Below, piece by piece: positions 1 through 8,885 of a stretch of DNA of 64,000 bases. Each line of letters opens with the position of its first letter. Within the stretch, counting starts at the first letter, position 1. The position numbers and the translations under genes were made by a program. The notes under the pieces were generated by a model. It had not been told where the DNA came from. It worked only from the letters and a program-made list of their open reading frames with translations, and did no database searches. The stretch is taken from assembly GCA_963746275.1 (NCBI GenBank), contig CAVVAX010000003.1, forward strand, positions 9,804 through 73,803. Direction: 5' to 3'. The DNA is from JAEULH01 sp963746275 (GTDB lineage Bacteria > Pseudomonadota > Alphaproteobacteria > Rhodospirillales > Defluviicoccaceae).

Positions 1-33
1 GCCGAAGTCGACGATCAGCACCCGCTCGGTCAT
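1..33 (-). CDS. guaA: GMP synthase (glutamine-hydrolysing), first 11 codons only
   Basis: Reading leftward from an ATG at 33-31 gives MTERVLIVDFG, which runs off the window edge. This is the usual start of GuaA, where the VLIVDFGSQ stretch opens the class I glutamine amidotransferase domain that feeds ammonia to XMP. Only the N-terminus is visible, so the call rests on recognising this conserved start. The gene would continue outside the window, with its promoter close to or inside the IS481-derived element at 54-497. Confidence 0.6.
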   Translation of the reverse strand, partial: MTERVLIVDFG

Positions 34-449
34 GGCGTCGTCTCATGGTGCGCGACCGGAGACATAGTTGACACTATGGACCGGAGACATGGTTGACAGT
101 CTCCCTGCAACAGTTCGCCCATGCTGGAGGGCGCCGGCCAGACGATCTCCGGGCGCCGCTCGATCAGGACCGCCCTGAGCTTCTTCGCACCCCAGCTCGG
201 CCGCTCGCGCCGCAACTCGAGGATCGCCGCCGCCACCTCGTCGGTCATCGCCCGGCCAGGGTGGTGCGGCGCCCGCGAGCGCGGCCGCAAACCCTCGAGA
301 CCCGCAGCCTCATACCGACGCAACAGCGCATAGCCGGTCTGGCGGCTGACCCCGTAACTCTCACAGAGCGCAACCATGGTCATTCCGCCACGCTTCCAGT
401 CGGCCACAAATCGAAGCTTCTCCTCCTCCACCGAGGCACCCCAGCCCAT
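30..449 (-). pseudogene. IS481-family transposase, N-terminal remnant
   Basis: The frame starts at 449, about 28 bp inside the right terminal repeat, as expected for a transposase. It begins with a helix-turn-helix region (KRGGMTMVALCESYGVSRQT, roughly residues 19-38) followed by the conserved RPRSRAPHHPGR linker and WGAKKLRAVL segment of IS481/IS3-like transposases. After about residue 114 (VWPAPSS..ELL) similarity stops and the frame runs out through the left end of the element. The DDE catalytic domain is absent, so this copy cannot move by itself. An N-terminal fragment could still bind the ends if expressed. Confidence 0.75.
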
Positions 450-497
450 GACACTCCTCCCTGCTCAGCAAGAAGAGTGTCAACCATCTATCCGGTC
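54..497 (-). mobile_element. IS481-family element, internally deleted, both ends kept
   Basis: A right terminal inverted repeat at 478-497 (starts TGTCAACCAT, ends TCCGGTC) matches the reverse complement of 79-98 at about 18 of 20 positions. A second, nearly identical copy of the left end lies at 54-73, so the left end is duplicated with a 25 bp period. Between the ends lies only the N-terminal part of a transposase reading frame. Intact IS481 elements are about 1 kb, so most of the transposase gene is missing. The element sits immediately upstream of guaA. Confidence 0.7.
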
Positions 498-540
498 CAA
501 ATTGTCCAGAATGTATCCGGATCGGACCGTGGCGGCAGCC

Positions 541-601
541 TCACCCCGACCCTCTCCCGCGAGCGGGAGAGGGAGGACCCGCGGAGCGGGAGGGTGAGGG
601 G
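541..601. repeat. Intergenic hairpin repeat, CTCTCCC type, copy 1
   Basis: A perfect 11 bp stem (CCCTCTCCCGC at 550-560, GCGGGAGAGGG at 563-573) with a 2 base loop sits inside a longer imperfect palindrome that opens TCACCC and closes GGGTGAGGG. Related copies lie at 32291-32417 and 47581-47660. This is a dispersed non-coding palindrome. The stretch from 602 to 708 that follows holds nothing I can identify. Confidence 0.6.
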
Positions 602-708
602 TCGATGGCTTAGGGCGCCGGCGACCGGGCGCGGCCGTGACAGGTAAGCGGAGCGAGCAGGCGGCTAGGGCGGTAGGTGATGAGGTTGCAGCACCAGCCC
701 AACAATAG

Positions 709-793
709 CGTCATCGCGAGCCGCGCAGCGGCGTGGCGATCCAGTCCTCAATGCACTGGATTGCCGCGTCGGCTTCGCCTCCTCGCAATGACG
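709..793. repeat. Dispersed 80-85 bp palindromic repeat, copy 1
   Basis: The sequence opens CGTCATCGCGAGCC, has a middle that folds back on itself (GATCCAG..CTGGAT), and closes CTCCTCGCAATGACG, so the two outer ends are inverted complements. Near-identical copies are at 1967-2050, 22794-22878 and 37430-37507. All four lie between genes. Two bracket the dihydroorotate-dehydrogenase-like gene. Confidence 0.75.
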
Positions 794-827
794 CCAACGG
801 GTTCTGGTTCAACTCATCGCACCGTCC

Positions 828-1866
828 TTACCGCTGCGCCACCGCCGGGGCGTGGCCCAGGGGCTCGATGTACGGGCTCTTGTAGCTCTGCAGCACCTTG
901 ATGTAGTTGGCCCGCTCGAACGCCGACGGGTCGCCAACCTTGAGCTGGCTCATCGAACCCTTCATCTGCCTGACCGAGTTCGTAGCCGCGCCGGTCCATC
1001 CAGCCGCTCATGCCGTCGAGCAGCGTCTTCATGTGGCCGACACCGTTGCGCAGCAGCGCCGAGGTGGTCATCACCGCGTCGGCTCCGGCCATCACGTACT
1101 TGATCACCTCGACCCCGGTTTGCACGCCACGGGTCGCCGCCAGCGAGCACTTCAGCCGGCCGTGGAGGACGGCGATCCAGAGCAGCGGCAGGCGGATCTC
1201 ACTGGCCGAGCTCAACTCCAGGTCCGGCACCACCTCGAGCTCGTCGAGGTCGAAGTCCGGCTGGTAGAAGCGGTTGAACAGCACCAGGCCGTCGGCGCCG
1301 CCTGCGACCAGACGCTTCGCCATGTCGCCGGTGGAGCTGAAGAACGGGCTCAGCTTCACCGACACCGGCACGGTGACCGCCGACTTCACCGCCGCGACGA
1401 CGTCGAGATAGCGCTGCTCCACTTCCGAGCCGGTGATGTCGATGCCAGCGGGGATGTAGTAGACGTTAAGCTCGATCGCCTTGGCGCCGGCCTGCTGCAT
1501 CTCCTTGGCGTAGTCGGTCCAGCCGGCCTTGGTGATGCCGTTGAGGCTGGCGATGATCGGGATGTCGGTCGCTTCGGTCGCCTTGCGGATCAGTTCCAGA
1601 TAGGACTCAGGGCCGACCCGGTAATCCTCGACATGCGGGAAGTAGGTGAGCGACTCCGCGAACTGGTCGTTGCCGGCCTCGATCATGTAATCGAAGAAGT
1701 CGTTGTCGTGCTTGATCTGCTCTTCGAACAGCGAGAACATCACGACCGCCGCCGCGCCGGCATCCTCCATGCGTTTGATGCCGTCGAGCGTCCGCGACAG
1801 CGGCGAGGCCGAGGCCACGATCGGGTGCTTCAGCTCGAGCCCGAGATACGTCGTTGCCAGATCCAT
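828..1866 (-). CDS. Dihydroorotate-dehydrogenase-like flavoprotein (frame break near C-terminus)
   Basis: This is a TIM-barrel FMN protein of the dihydroorotate dehydrogenase-like family. Visible marks are the start MDLATTYLGLELKHPIVASA, the PIIASLNG strand, SVKLSPFF, the GADGLVLFNRF loop and the GVQTGVEVIKYVMAGADAVM phosphate-binding end. The first about 295 residues read in one frame. One extra base near 975-980 then shifts it, and the alternative frame continues (VRQMKGSMSQLK..) to a TAA at 828-830, giving about 345 residues. It lies downstream of nifJ on the same strand, separated by a dispersed repeat. Genes of this family are known next to pyruvate:ferredoxin oxidoreductases. The substrate is unknown, and pyrimidine synthesis need not be its role. 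Confidence 0.8.
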
Positions 1867-1966
1867 TTCAGTGGAATCCTTGTGCTTTCGTCTGTCCGTG
1901 TCGCACCCGCAGATGCGGCATCCGCCTCGGTGCCTCGCCTAAGGTGGACACCGATTATCACCACGC

Positions 1967-2050
1967 CGTCATCGCGAGCCGCGAAGCGGCGTGACGATCC
2001 AGAGCAACCCCGCTGGATTGCTTCGTCGGCTTCGCCTCCTCGCAATGACG
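1967..2050. repeat. Dispersed 80-85 bp palindromic repeat, copy 2
   Basis: Same element as 709-793 (CGTCATCGCGAGCC..CTCCTCGCAATGACG), lying between the dihydroorotate-dehydrogenase-like gene and nifJ. It could act as an mRNA hairpin that separates expression of the two genes, but that is inference. Confidence 0.75.
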
Positions 2051-2068
2051 CCGTAGGCCTCGGCCGGC

Positions 2069-5000
2069 CTAGCCCACCGCCGCCATCTCCTCATAAAGCT
2101 TCCACTTCCGCTCCACCGCCTCCTGAGCCATCGCCATCAGCCGGTCCGCCTGCTTGGGGTTGGTCCGAGACAGCATCCGGTAGCGCAGCTCGTTGTCGGC
2201 GTAGTCGCGCAGCTTCATCGTCGGCCGGGGCGAGTCGAGCACGAACGGGTTCTCGCCCGCCGCCCGGACGTCCGGGTTGTAGCGGATCAGCGGCCAGTAG
2301 CCGGAGTGGACCGCCCGGCTCTGCTGGTCGAGGCCCTGGGTCATGTTGATGCCGTGGGCGATGCAGTGGCTGTAGGCCAGCACCAGCGACGGACCCTGGT
2401 AGGTCTCGGCCTCGCGCAAGGCGAGCAGGGTCTGCTGCGGGTTGGCGCCCATAGCCACCCGGGCGACATAGACGTTGCCGTAGGAGATCGCCTGCAGCGC
2501 CAGGTCCTTCTTGCCGACCTGCTTGCCGGCGTTGGCGAACTTCGCGACCGCCCCGAGCGGCGTCGACTTCGACGCCTGGCCGCCGGTGTTGGAGTAGACC
2601 TCCGTGTCAAGCACCAGCAGGTTCACGTCGCGGCCCGTCGCCAGCACGTGGTCGACGCCGCCAGAGCCGATGTCGTAGGCCCAGCCGTCGCCGCCGATGA
2701 TCCAGATGCTGCGCCGGACCAGATGATCGGCGACCGAGGCGAGCTGGCGCGCCGCGGGTGCGGAGATCGTCGTCAGCTTCTGCTTCAGCGCCGCGACCCG
2801 CTCGCGCTGCTTGCGGATCTCGGACTCGGTGCGCTGCTGCGCTGACAGCAACTCCTGGACCAGGACGGTGCCGATCTGGGCGCTGAGGTCGCTGAGCAGC
2901 ATGTGCGCCATGAACATGTGCCGATCGGCGGCGAGGCGCATGCCGAGGCCGAACTCAGCGTTGTCCTCGAACAGCGAGTTTGACCACGCGGGGCCGCGGC
3001 CCTCGCTGTTCACCGTCCACGGCGTCGTCGGCAGGTTGCCGCCGTAGATCGACGAACAGCCGGTGGCATTGGCGACCATTAGCCGGTCGCCGAAGAGCTG
3101 CGAGACTAGCTTCACGTACGGCGTCTCGCCGCAGCCGGCGCAGGCGCCGGAGAACTCGAACAGCGGCTCGAGGAATTGGGCGCCGCGGACGGTGGAGAAG
3201 TCCACCCGCGAGCGCTCGTTCACCGGCAGGGTCTCGAAGAAGTTGACGTTGGCCTTCTCCAGTTCGACCACCGGCTCTTTCCAGTGCATGTTGATGGCCT
3301 TCTTGCCGGCCTCCTCCTTGCTCTTCGCCGGGCAGACCTCGACGCAGAGCGAGCAGCCGGTGCAGTCCTCGACGTAGATCTGCAGGGTGTAGCGGGTGTC
3401 AGGGAAGCCGCGGGCGTCGATGGGCGCCGACTTGAAGCTTTCCGGCGCCGCCTCCAGCCGGCTCTTGTCGTAGAGCTTCGAGCGGATCACGCCGTGCGGG
3501 CAGACGAAGCTGCAGTTGCCGCATTGGATGCAGATCTCCGGCTCCCACACCGGCACGAACTGGGCGATGTTGCGCTTTTCCCACTTCGTCGTGCCGCTGG
3601 GGTAGGTGCCGTCGATCGGCATGGCGCTCACCGGCAGCGCATCACCCTTGCCGGCCATCATCATCGCCGTGACCGACTTGACGAAATCGGGCGCCTGGTC
3701 TGGCACGACCGGCTTCAGCTCGATGCTGCTGGTCACCGCCTCGGGGATCTTCAACTCATGCAGGTGCGCGACCGTGTGGTCGACCGCCTCGAAGTTCTTC
3801 TGGACGATCTCGTCGCCCTTCTTGCCGTAGGTCTTGCGGATCGCGGTCTTGATCTTCTCGATCGCCTTTTCGCGCGGCAGCACGCCGGAGATGGCGAAGA
3901 AGCAGGTCTGCATGATGGTGTTGGTGCGCGTGCCCATGCCGGTGTCGCGCGCCACCTTCGCCGCATCGATGACGTAGACCTTGAGGTTCTTCTCGATCAT
4001 CTTCTGCTGGACGCTGCGCGGCAGGTGGTCCCACACCTCGTCTGAGCCGTAGGGGCTATTGAGCAGGAAGGTCGCGCCCTCGGCGGCGTACTCCAGCACG
4101 TCCATCTTCTCGATGAAGTTGAACTGGTGGCAGCCGATGAAATTGGCCGTCTGGATCAGGTAGGTCGAGCGGATCGGCTCGCGGCCGAAGCGCACGTGCG
4201 AGATCGTCTGCGAGCCCGACTTCTTCGAGTCGTAGACGAAGTAGCCCTGGGCGTAGAAATCCGGATCCTCGCCGATGATCTTGATGGTGTTCTTGTTGGC
4301 GCCCACCGTGCCGTCGGCGCCGAGGCCATAGAACATCGCCCGGAAAACGCTGTCCGGCTCGGTCAGGAAGGTCGCGTCGAACGGCAGGCTGGTGTGGGCA
4401 ACGTCGTCGATGATGCCGATGGTGTAGTGGTTCTTCGGCGCCTCCTTCTTCAGCTCGTCGAGGAGGGCTTTCACCATCCCCGGGGTGAACTCTTTCGACG
4501 ACAGGCCGTAACGTCCGCCGGTGATCTTCGGCATCGCCGCGGTTGGCATGGACCCCGCTGCCATCGCTTCCGCGAAGCTGGTGACGACGTCGAGGTAGAG
4601 GGGCTCGCCGGTGCCGCCTGGCTCCTTCGTCCGGTCGAGCACGGTGATCGCCTTCACCGACGACGGGATCGCCGCCATCATGTGCTTCGCCGAGAACGGC
4701 CGGAACAGGTGGACCTGGACGACGCCGACCTTCTCGCCACGCTCGGCCAGAAACTCGACGGTCTCGCGCGCCGTCTCGGCGCCCGAGCCCATGATGATGA
4801 TGATGCGCTCCGCATCCGGGGCGCCAAAGTAGTCGAACAGTTTGTAGTGCCGGCCAGTGAGTTCGCCGAACTTGGCCATCGCGTCTTCGACGATGGACGG
4901 CGTCGCCGCGTAGAAGACGTTCACCGTCTCCCGCGATTGGAAATAGACGTCCGGGTTCTGCGCCGTGCCGCGGATGAACGGGTTGTCGGGGTTCAGCGCC

Positions 5001-5620
5001 CGGCGGCGGTGGGCGATGACGAGGTTGTCGTCGATCATCTCGTGCATGACGGCATCGGGGATGAGGAAGACCTTGTTGACCTCGTGCGAGGTGCGGAAGC
5101 CGTCGAAGAAGTGGATGAACGGGAGGCGCGACTCGAGCGTCGCGGTTTGGGCGATCAGCGCCAGGTCGTGCGCTTCCTGCACCGAGCTCGAGCAGAGCTG
5201 GGCGAAGCCGGTCGGCCTGACCGCCATCACGTCCTGCTGGTCGCCGAAGATCGACAGCCCCTGGGTCGCCAGCGCCCGGGCGGCGACGTGGATGACGCAG
5301 CAGGTCAGTTCGCCGGCGATCTTGTACATGTTGGGGATCATTAGCATGAGCCCCTGGGAGGCGGTGAAGGTCGTCGTCAGCGCGCCGCCCTGCAGCGCGC
5401 CGTGGACGGTTCCCGCCGCGCCGGCCTCGCTCTGCATCTCGACCACGTCGGGGATGTTGCCCCAGATGTTGGTCTTGCCTTCGCTCGCCCACTGATCGGC
5501 GAGCTCCGCCATCGTCGAGGAGGGAGTGATCGGATAGATCGCGCAGACCTCGTTCACGCGGAAGGCAACATAGGCGGCCGCCTCGTTGCCATCGATGGTG
5601 GTTACGGCAGTGTCAACCAT
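2069..5620 (-). CDS. nifJ: Pyruvate:ferredoxin (flavodoxin) oxidoreductase, single-chain
   Basis: This 1183-residue homodimer-type enzyme oxidises pyruvate with CoA to acetyl-CoA and CO2 and passes electrons to ferredoxin or flavodoxin. The order of domains is intact: a pyrimidine-binding region with YPITPSSTMAE near residue 30, the gamma-like middle domain, two 4Fe-4S clusters (CIQCGNCSFVCPHG near 700, CTGCSLCVEVCPAKS near 755), then the thiamine-pyrophosphate domain with CAGCGETPYVKL near 825 and GGDGWAYDIG near 980. The length matches the family. A GGAGGG ribosome site precedes the ATG at 5620. It lies about 115 bp downstream of the FAD/Fe-S oxidoreductase on the same strand, so the two are probably co-transcribed. 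In alphaproteobacteria this enzyme serves anaerobic metabolism or electron supply to nitrogenase. No nif gene is visible here, so a fermentative role is as likely. Confidence 0.95.
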   Translation of the reverse strand: MVDTAVTTIDGNEAAAYVAFRVNEVCAIYPITPSSTMAELADQWASEGKTNIWGNIPDVVEMQSEAGAAGTVHGALQGGALTTTFTASQGLMLMIPNMYKIAGELTCCVIHVAARALATQGLSIFGDQQDVMAVRPTGFAQLCSSSVQEAHDLALIAQTATLESRLPFIHFFDGFRTSHEVNKVFLIPDAVMHEMIDDNLVIAHRRRALNPDNPFIRGTAQNPDVYFQSRETVNVFYAATPSIVEDAMAKFGELTGRHYKLFDYFGAPDAERIIIIMGSGAETARETVEFLAERGEKVGVVQVHLFRPFSAKHMMAAIPSSVKAITVLDRTKEPGGTGEPLYLDVVTSFAEAMAAGSMPTAAMPKITGGRYGLSSKEFTPGMVKALLDELKKEAPKNHYTIGIIDDVAHTSLPFDATFLTEPDSVFRAMFYGLGADGTVGANKNTIKIIGEDPDFYAQGYFVYDSKKSGSQTISHVRFGREPIRSTYLIQTANFIGCHQFNFIEKMDVLEYAAEGATFLLNSPYGSDEVWDHLPRSVQQKMIEKNLKVYVIDAAKVARDTGMGTRTNTIMQTCFFAISGVLPREKAIEKIKTAIRKTYGKKGDEIVQKNFEAVDHTVAHLHELKIPEAVTSSIELKPVVPDQAPDFVKSVTAMMMAGKGDALPVSAMPIDGTYPSGTTKWEKRNIAQFVPVWEPEICIQCGNCSFVCPHGVIRSKLYDKSRLEAAPESFKSAPIDARGFPDTRYTLQIYVEDCTGCSLCVEVCPAKSKEEAGKKAINMHWKEPVVELEKANVNFFETLPVNERSRVDFSTVRGAQFLEPLFEFSGACAGCGETPYVKLVSQLFGDRLMVANATGCSSIYGGNLPTTPWTVNSEGRGPAWSNSLFEDNAEFGLGMRLAADRHMFMAHMLLSDLSAQIGTVLVQELLSAQQRTESEIRKQRERVAALKQKLTTISAPAARQLASVADHLVRRSIWIIGGDGWAYDIGSGGVDHVLATGRDVNLLVLDTEVYSNTGGQASKSTPLGAVAKFANAGKQVGKKDLALQAISYGNVYVARVAMGANPQQTLLALREAETYQGPSLVLAYSHCIAHGINMTQGLDQQSRAVHSGYWPLIRYNPDVRAAGENPFVLDSPRPTMKLRDYADNELRYRMLSRTNPKQADRLMAMAQEAVERKWKLYEEMAAVG

Positions 5621-5734
5621 TCGCTCCCTCCGCTCAGGCCGCTGCCCGGGGCGCCCGTTCGGGCGCCGCCGCGCGGCCCGTCTGTTCGTTCGTCGTCTCG
5701 TCGTTCATCGTCTTCCCGCGTAGCACCGCGGCGT

Positions 5735-7369
5735 CTATCGGCCCTGGCCCGGCTCCGGCATCATCTGGATGGCGTGGCACGGGCACTGCTCGAAGCAGAT
5801 GGCACAGCCGGTGCACAGATCATAGTTGTACTCGTAGCGTTTGCCGGGTCCGAGCTTGATGATCGCGTCCTCCGGGCAGGCGCCGAAACAGCCGTCGCAC
5901 TCGAAGCAGTTGCCGCACGACAGGCAGCGCTTGGCCTCGTAGACCGCGTCCTTCTCGGCCAGCCCCTGAACCACCTCCTCGAAGGAGGTGCGCCGCCGCA
6001 GCAACTCGGTATGGCCTTGCGGCCTTTGCGATGCGTCGGTGTAGAACCACAGGTGCAGCTTCTCGAAGTCGGCGAGCCCGCCCTTCGGCGGCTTGCTGTA
6101 GGTCTCGCCGCGCAGGTAGGCGTCGATGTTGCGCGCCGCCTTCTTGCCGTGGCCGACACCGATGGTCACGGTCCGCTCCGAGGGCACCATGTCGCCGCCG
6201 GCGAACAGGCCGGGGAAGCCGGTCATCATGTTCGGCCCGACGATGACCGTCCCGTCTTTCTGGAACTCGACGCCCGGGACCTTCTTCAGGAAGCCGGTAT
6301 CGGTGTCCTGGCCGAGGGCGAGGATCAGGTCGTCGGCCTCGATGGTCTCGAACTGGCCGGTGCCGCGGGGGCGGCCGTTCTCGTCGATCTCCATGACCTC
6401 GACGGTGAAGGCGGTCTCGTCGATCGACTTGATCGTGCGCAGCCAGTGGATCTTGACGCCTTCCTCGATGGCCTCGTCGGCCTCGAACTCGTGCGCCGGC
6501 ATGTGCTCGCGGTCGCGGCGGTAGATGATCATCGGCTCGACGCCGAGGCGCATCGCCACCCGCGCCGCATCCATGGCGGTGTTGCCGCCGCCGTAGATCG
6601 CGACCTTCCGGCCCAGCTTCGGCGCAACACCGGATTCGACGTCGCGCAGGAAGCTCACCGCGTCGAAGATCTTCGCCGCGTCGCGGCCGGGAATCTCGGT
6701 CTTCTTCGACAAGTGCGCGCCAACGGCGACGAAGGCGGCGTCGAAGCCGCCTTCCTCCATCTCGGCGGCAAGGTCTTCGACCTTATGGTTGAGGACGATC
6801 TTCACCCCCATCCGCTCGATCCGGCGGATCTCGCCGTCGAGGACGTCGCGGGGCAGGCGGTAGGCGGGAATGCCGAAGTGCATCATCCCGCCGGCCATGG
6901 GCCCGGCCTCGCGGATCTCGACCGAATGACCCATCAGCGTCAGGTGGTGCGCGGCCGACAGGCCGCTTGGCCCGGCGCCGACGATGAGGATGCGCTTGCC
7001 GCTGGCCGCCGAGGCGATCCGCGGCGTCCAGTTCTGCTCCAGCGCCATGTCGCCGAGGAAGCGCTCGACGGCGTGGATCGTCACCGCCCCATCGAGCTGG
7101 TCGCGGTTGCAGCTCGTCTCGCAGGGGTGATAGCAGACGCGGCCATGGACCGCCGGCAGGGGATTGTCCTTGAGGATCGTCTCCCACGCCTCCATGAAGC
7201 GCCCGGCCTGGGCGTGCCCGAGCCAAGCCTGGATGTCCTCGCCGGCGGGGCAGGCGTTGTTGCAAGGAGGAAGCATGTCGACGTAGATCGGCCGCTGGCT
7301 GCGGACGGGCCCAACGCCGCGTTCGTGGCTCAGGTCCGGTGGAAGGGTCAGGTCGGTGGGTCGGCTCAT
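5735..7369 (-). CDS. FAD-dependent NAD(P)H oxidoreductase with ferredoxin domains (GltD-like)
   Basis: The protein has 544 residues. An N-terminal cysteine-rich domain of the glutamate-synthase small-subunit type (CNNACPAGEDIQAW, CYHPCETSCNR) is followed by an FAD-binding fold (GAGPSGLSAAHHL), an NAD(P)-binding fold (YGGGNTAMDAARVA) and the TFGVGHGKKAAR-type FAD motif seen here as TIGVGHGKKAAR. The C-terminus adds a two-cluster ferredoxin (CLSCGNCFECDGCFGACPED, CTGCAICFEQCPCHAI). The start at 7369 is chosen because GAGGAGCACAAGGATA precedes that ATG; a longer frame upstream lacks this. Being immediately upstream of nifJ, it most likely moves electrons between reduced ferredoxin and NAD(P)H. 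It is not an ordinary glutamate synthase subunit, because no gltB is adjacent. The direction of transfer is inferred. Confidence 0.85.
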   Translation of the reverse strand: MSRPTDLTLPPDLSHERGVGPVRSQRPIYVDMLPPCNNACPAGEDIQAWLGHAQAGRFMEAWETILKDNPLPAVHGRVCYHPCETSCNRDQLDGAVTIHAVERFLGDMALEQNWTPRIASAASGKRILIVGAGPSGLSAAHHLTLMGHSVEIREAGPMAGGMMHFGIPAYRLPRDVLDGEIRRIERMGVKIVLNHKVEDLAAEMEEGGFDAAFVAVGAHLSKKTEIPGRDAAKIFDAVSFLRDVESGVAPKLGRKVAIYGGGNTAMDAARVAMRLGVEPMIIYRRDREHMPAHEFEADEAIEEGVKIHWLRTIKSIDETAFTVEVMEIDENGRPRGTGQFETIEADDLILALGQDTDTGFLKKVPGVEFQKDGTVIVGPNMMTGFPGLFAGGDMVPSERTVTIGVGHGKKAARNIDAYLRGETYSKPPKGGLADFEKLHLWFYTDASQRPQGHTELLRRRTSFEEVVQGLAEKDAVYEAKRCLSCGNCFECDGCFGACPEDAIIKLGPGKRYEYNYDLCTGCAICFEQCPCHAIQMMPEPGQGR

Positions 7370-7972
7370 TATCCTTGTGCTCCTCCTCGCGCCGGCAGCC
7401 ACGCTGCCGCAACTCGCGCTTGAAACCAGGACAACGCCCTCATCTCGCACAGGACCGGGACGGGGCCTACGGTGGCAAACGCGATCTTGTTAAGGTCAAC
7501 TATAATCTAAATAAGCATCAAGACTTCGGCGCACAGATTGGCCCGCACGACCGCCTGCGGATGAGTTTCAGTACGAACTACAGGGCACGTTGACGTGCCG
7601 AGGCGGCCTTATCCTCCCTCGCCGTTGTTATTGTTATTCAACATCGGCTTTAAGCCTCAATGGCCGCACCATAGCGCCGTTCCCCAGGTAAGACAAGACC
7701 ACCGTCCGTGCTATTCCCGTGGCACCGGGCAGGGTTGCGCCCGCCGCGTGGCGGCGGGTCAGCCCGAGCCGTCAGAGGTGTAGTTCACCACGAGAGGTCT
7801 CCCGGCCGGCGCCGCGAGACGCTGATCTTCCGCCGGCGGATGAGCGGGCGGATGAGCGGGCGGACGATGGCACGGCGCCCACAGCGCACCGCCGCACGGC
7901 GCCCACAGCGCACCGCCAGCAGAGCCTCCGGCTTAGCCGGCAGTCGCATCGCAGCAGCTCCTTGCCGGATCT
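7370..7972. other. Intergenic stretch with AT-rich island, no gene seen
   Basis: No convincing gene lies here. The segment 7480-7530 is unusually AT-rich for this window and includes TATAAT at 7501-7506 on the plus strand. On the minus strand it is the most likely site for the promoter of the oxidoreductase-nifJ transcript, but I could not fit a full -35/-10 pair or an FNR site. The right part (7838-7917) is made of tandem duplications listed separately. Confidence 0.4.
7838..7917. repeat. Two adjacent perfect tandem duplications (12 bp x2, 24 bp x2)
   Basis: GGATGAGCGGGC is repeated head-to-tail at 7838-7861. A 24 bp unit beginning GCACGGCGCC is repeated exactly at 7870-7893 and 7894-7917. 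Both are perfect copies just beyond the 3' end of the glycosyltransferase gene. They look like replication-slippage duplications rather than a mobile element. Confidence 0.8.
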
Positions 7973-8839
7973 TCAACTCCTGCCGCTGGTCGCGCTCTGC
8001 GCCGGATTCCGACCCTCAAGCAGGTAATGCAGCACGGCGCGTTCATGGTAACGGCCGGCGTCATACTTCCAGGTCAACTTGTAGAGAGGGCAGCGCGCCT
8101 GATCGATCTCGTCCTTGATCGCGGCATCCAGTTCGGCAAACAGACCATGCTCCTGCAGACGGTGAGGGCCGTCGGCGTTGATCTTCGCGGTTTGGCTCCA
8201 GATGTCGCGGCACGCGGGGTCGTCGGCCACGAGCTTGGCGAACAGGTAGTGGAGGGCGAAGTACGGGTAGATCCTGAGGAACCGGGTCACGAAGGGCGAG
8301 AACCAGTGCCTGGTGGTGTTTTCGTTGCGGTTGAACCAGCGCGTCGCCTTCCTCTCAATCCCTTTGCCCCATCGCCCCTTGAACCTCGGGCCGAGCTCGA
8401 AACGATGCTTCGCCCAGTATTCCGTGAACTCCACCTTCATCTTGGCCGGTATCGGATTGCCCTTCGCGGCGGCGAGGAACCAGCTGGATATGAGCCGGTC
8501 CGGCCCCGGCCGATGAAAGCAGAAGAAGCCGCTGCCCATGCATTCGTGCAGCCACTCGTCCAAAGGCCGCATGCAGTAGACGGTCGCGTCCACCCAGACG
8601 CCGCCGTGGCCGGCGAGCAGGTACACGCGCACCAGGTCGGCCAGGTGGTTCTTCTCGAGGCGAGCGAGCTTATCGTCCGGCACCTCCAGCCGCACGTGAC
8701 ACCCCAGGCTGTCTCGATCCAGGACCACGATCTCCCACGACGGGTTCTTCTCCTTCCACAACTCCAGGCACTTGCGGACGACGAGCGGGGCTTGGTCCAG
8801 GCCCTGGTACCACAGGAAGTAGATGGTTCGGGGGAGCAC
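7973..8839 (-). CDS. Glycosyltransferase of the capsular polysaccharide synthesis (Caps_synth) type
   Basis: The protein has about 288 residues and opens LPRTIYFLWYQGLDQAP, typical of GT32/Caps_synth sugar transferases that act on cell-surface glycans. The nucleotide-sugar and metal site is visible as HLADLVRVYLLAGHGGVWVD, a DxD-like signature. No signal peptide or membrane span is seen, so it should act at the cytoplasmic face. I chose the GTG at 8839 because a GAGG sequence lies five bases before it; an upstream TTG at 8854 is the alternative. It stands alone, with no other capsule genes within 10 kb and tandem repeats on both sides, which suggests an isolated or acquired locus. The sugar donor and acceptor are not predictable. 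Confidence 0.75.
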   Translation of the reverse strand: MLPRTIYFLWYQGLDQAPLVVRKCLELWKEKNPSWEIVVLDRDSLGCHVRLEVPDDKLARLEKNHLADLVRVYLLAGHGGVWVDATVYCMRPLDEWLHECMGSGFFCFHRPGPDRLISSWFLAAAKGNPIPAKMKVEFTEYWAKHRFELGPRFKGRWGKGIERKATRWFNRNENTTRHWFSPFVTRFLRIYPYFALHYLFAKLVADDPACRDIWSQTAKINADGPHRLQEHGLFAELDAAIKDEIDQARCPLYKLTWKYDAGRYHERAVLHYLLEGRNPAQSATSGRS

Positions 8840-8885
8840 GCTCACCTCGCGCAAGCCTGTTCTATTTCATGGCATCGCCTGCCGC

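Noticed and set aside
907..2349. Long plus-strand frame (480 codons) over the DHOD-like and nifJ genes
   Set aside because: It is antisense to genes with clear motifs and has the Arg/His/Asp-rich composition of GC-driven shadow frames. The same applies to 5402-7423, 11785-14112, 27668-29320 and others.
5634..5708. 24-codon minus-strand frame (MNDETTNEQTGRAAAPE..) between the oxidoreductase and nifJ
   Set aside because: It has a possible start, but it is very short, Ala-rich and without any family resemblance; chance is the simpler explanation.
7487..7506. Sigma-70 promoter TTGTTA/TATAAT on the plus strand
   Set aside because: Only 8 bases separate the two hexamers, and no plus-strand gene follows closely.
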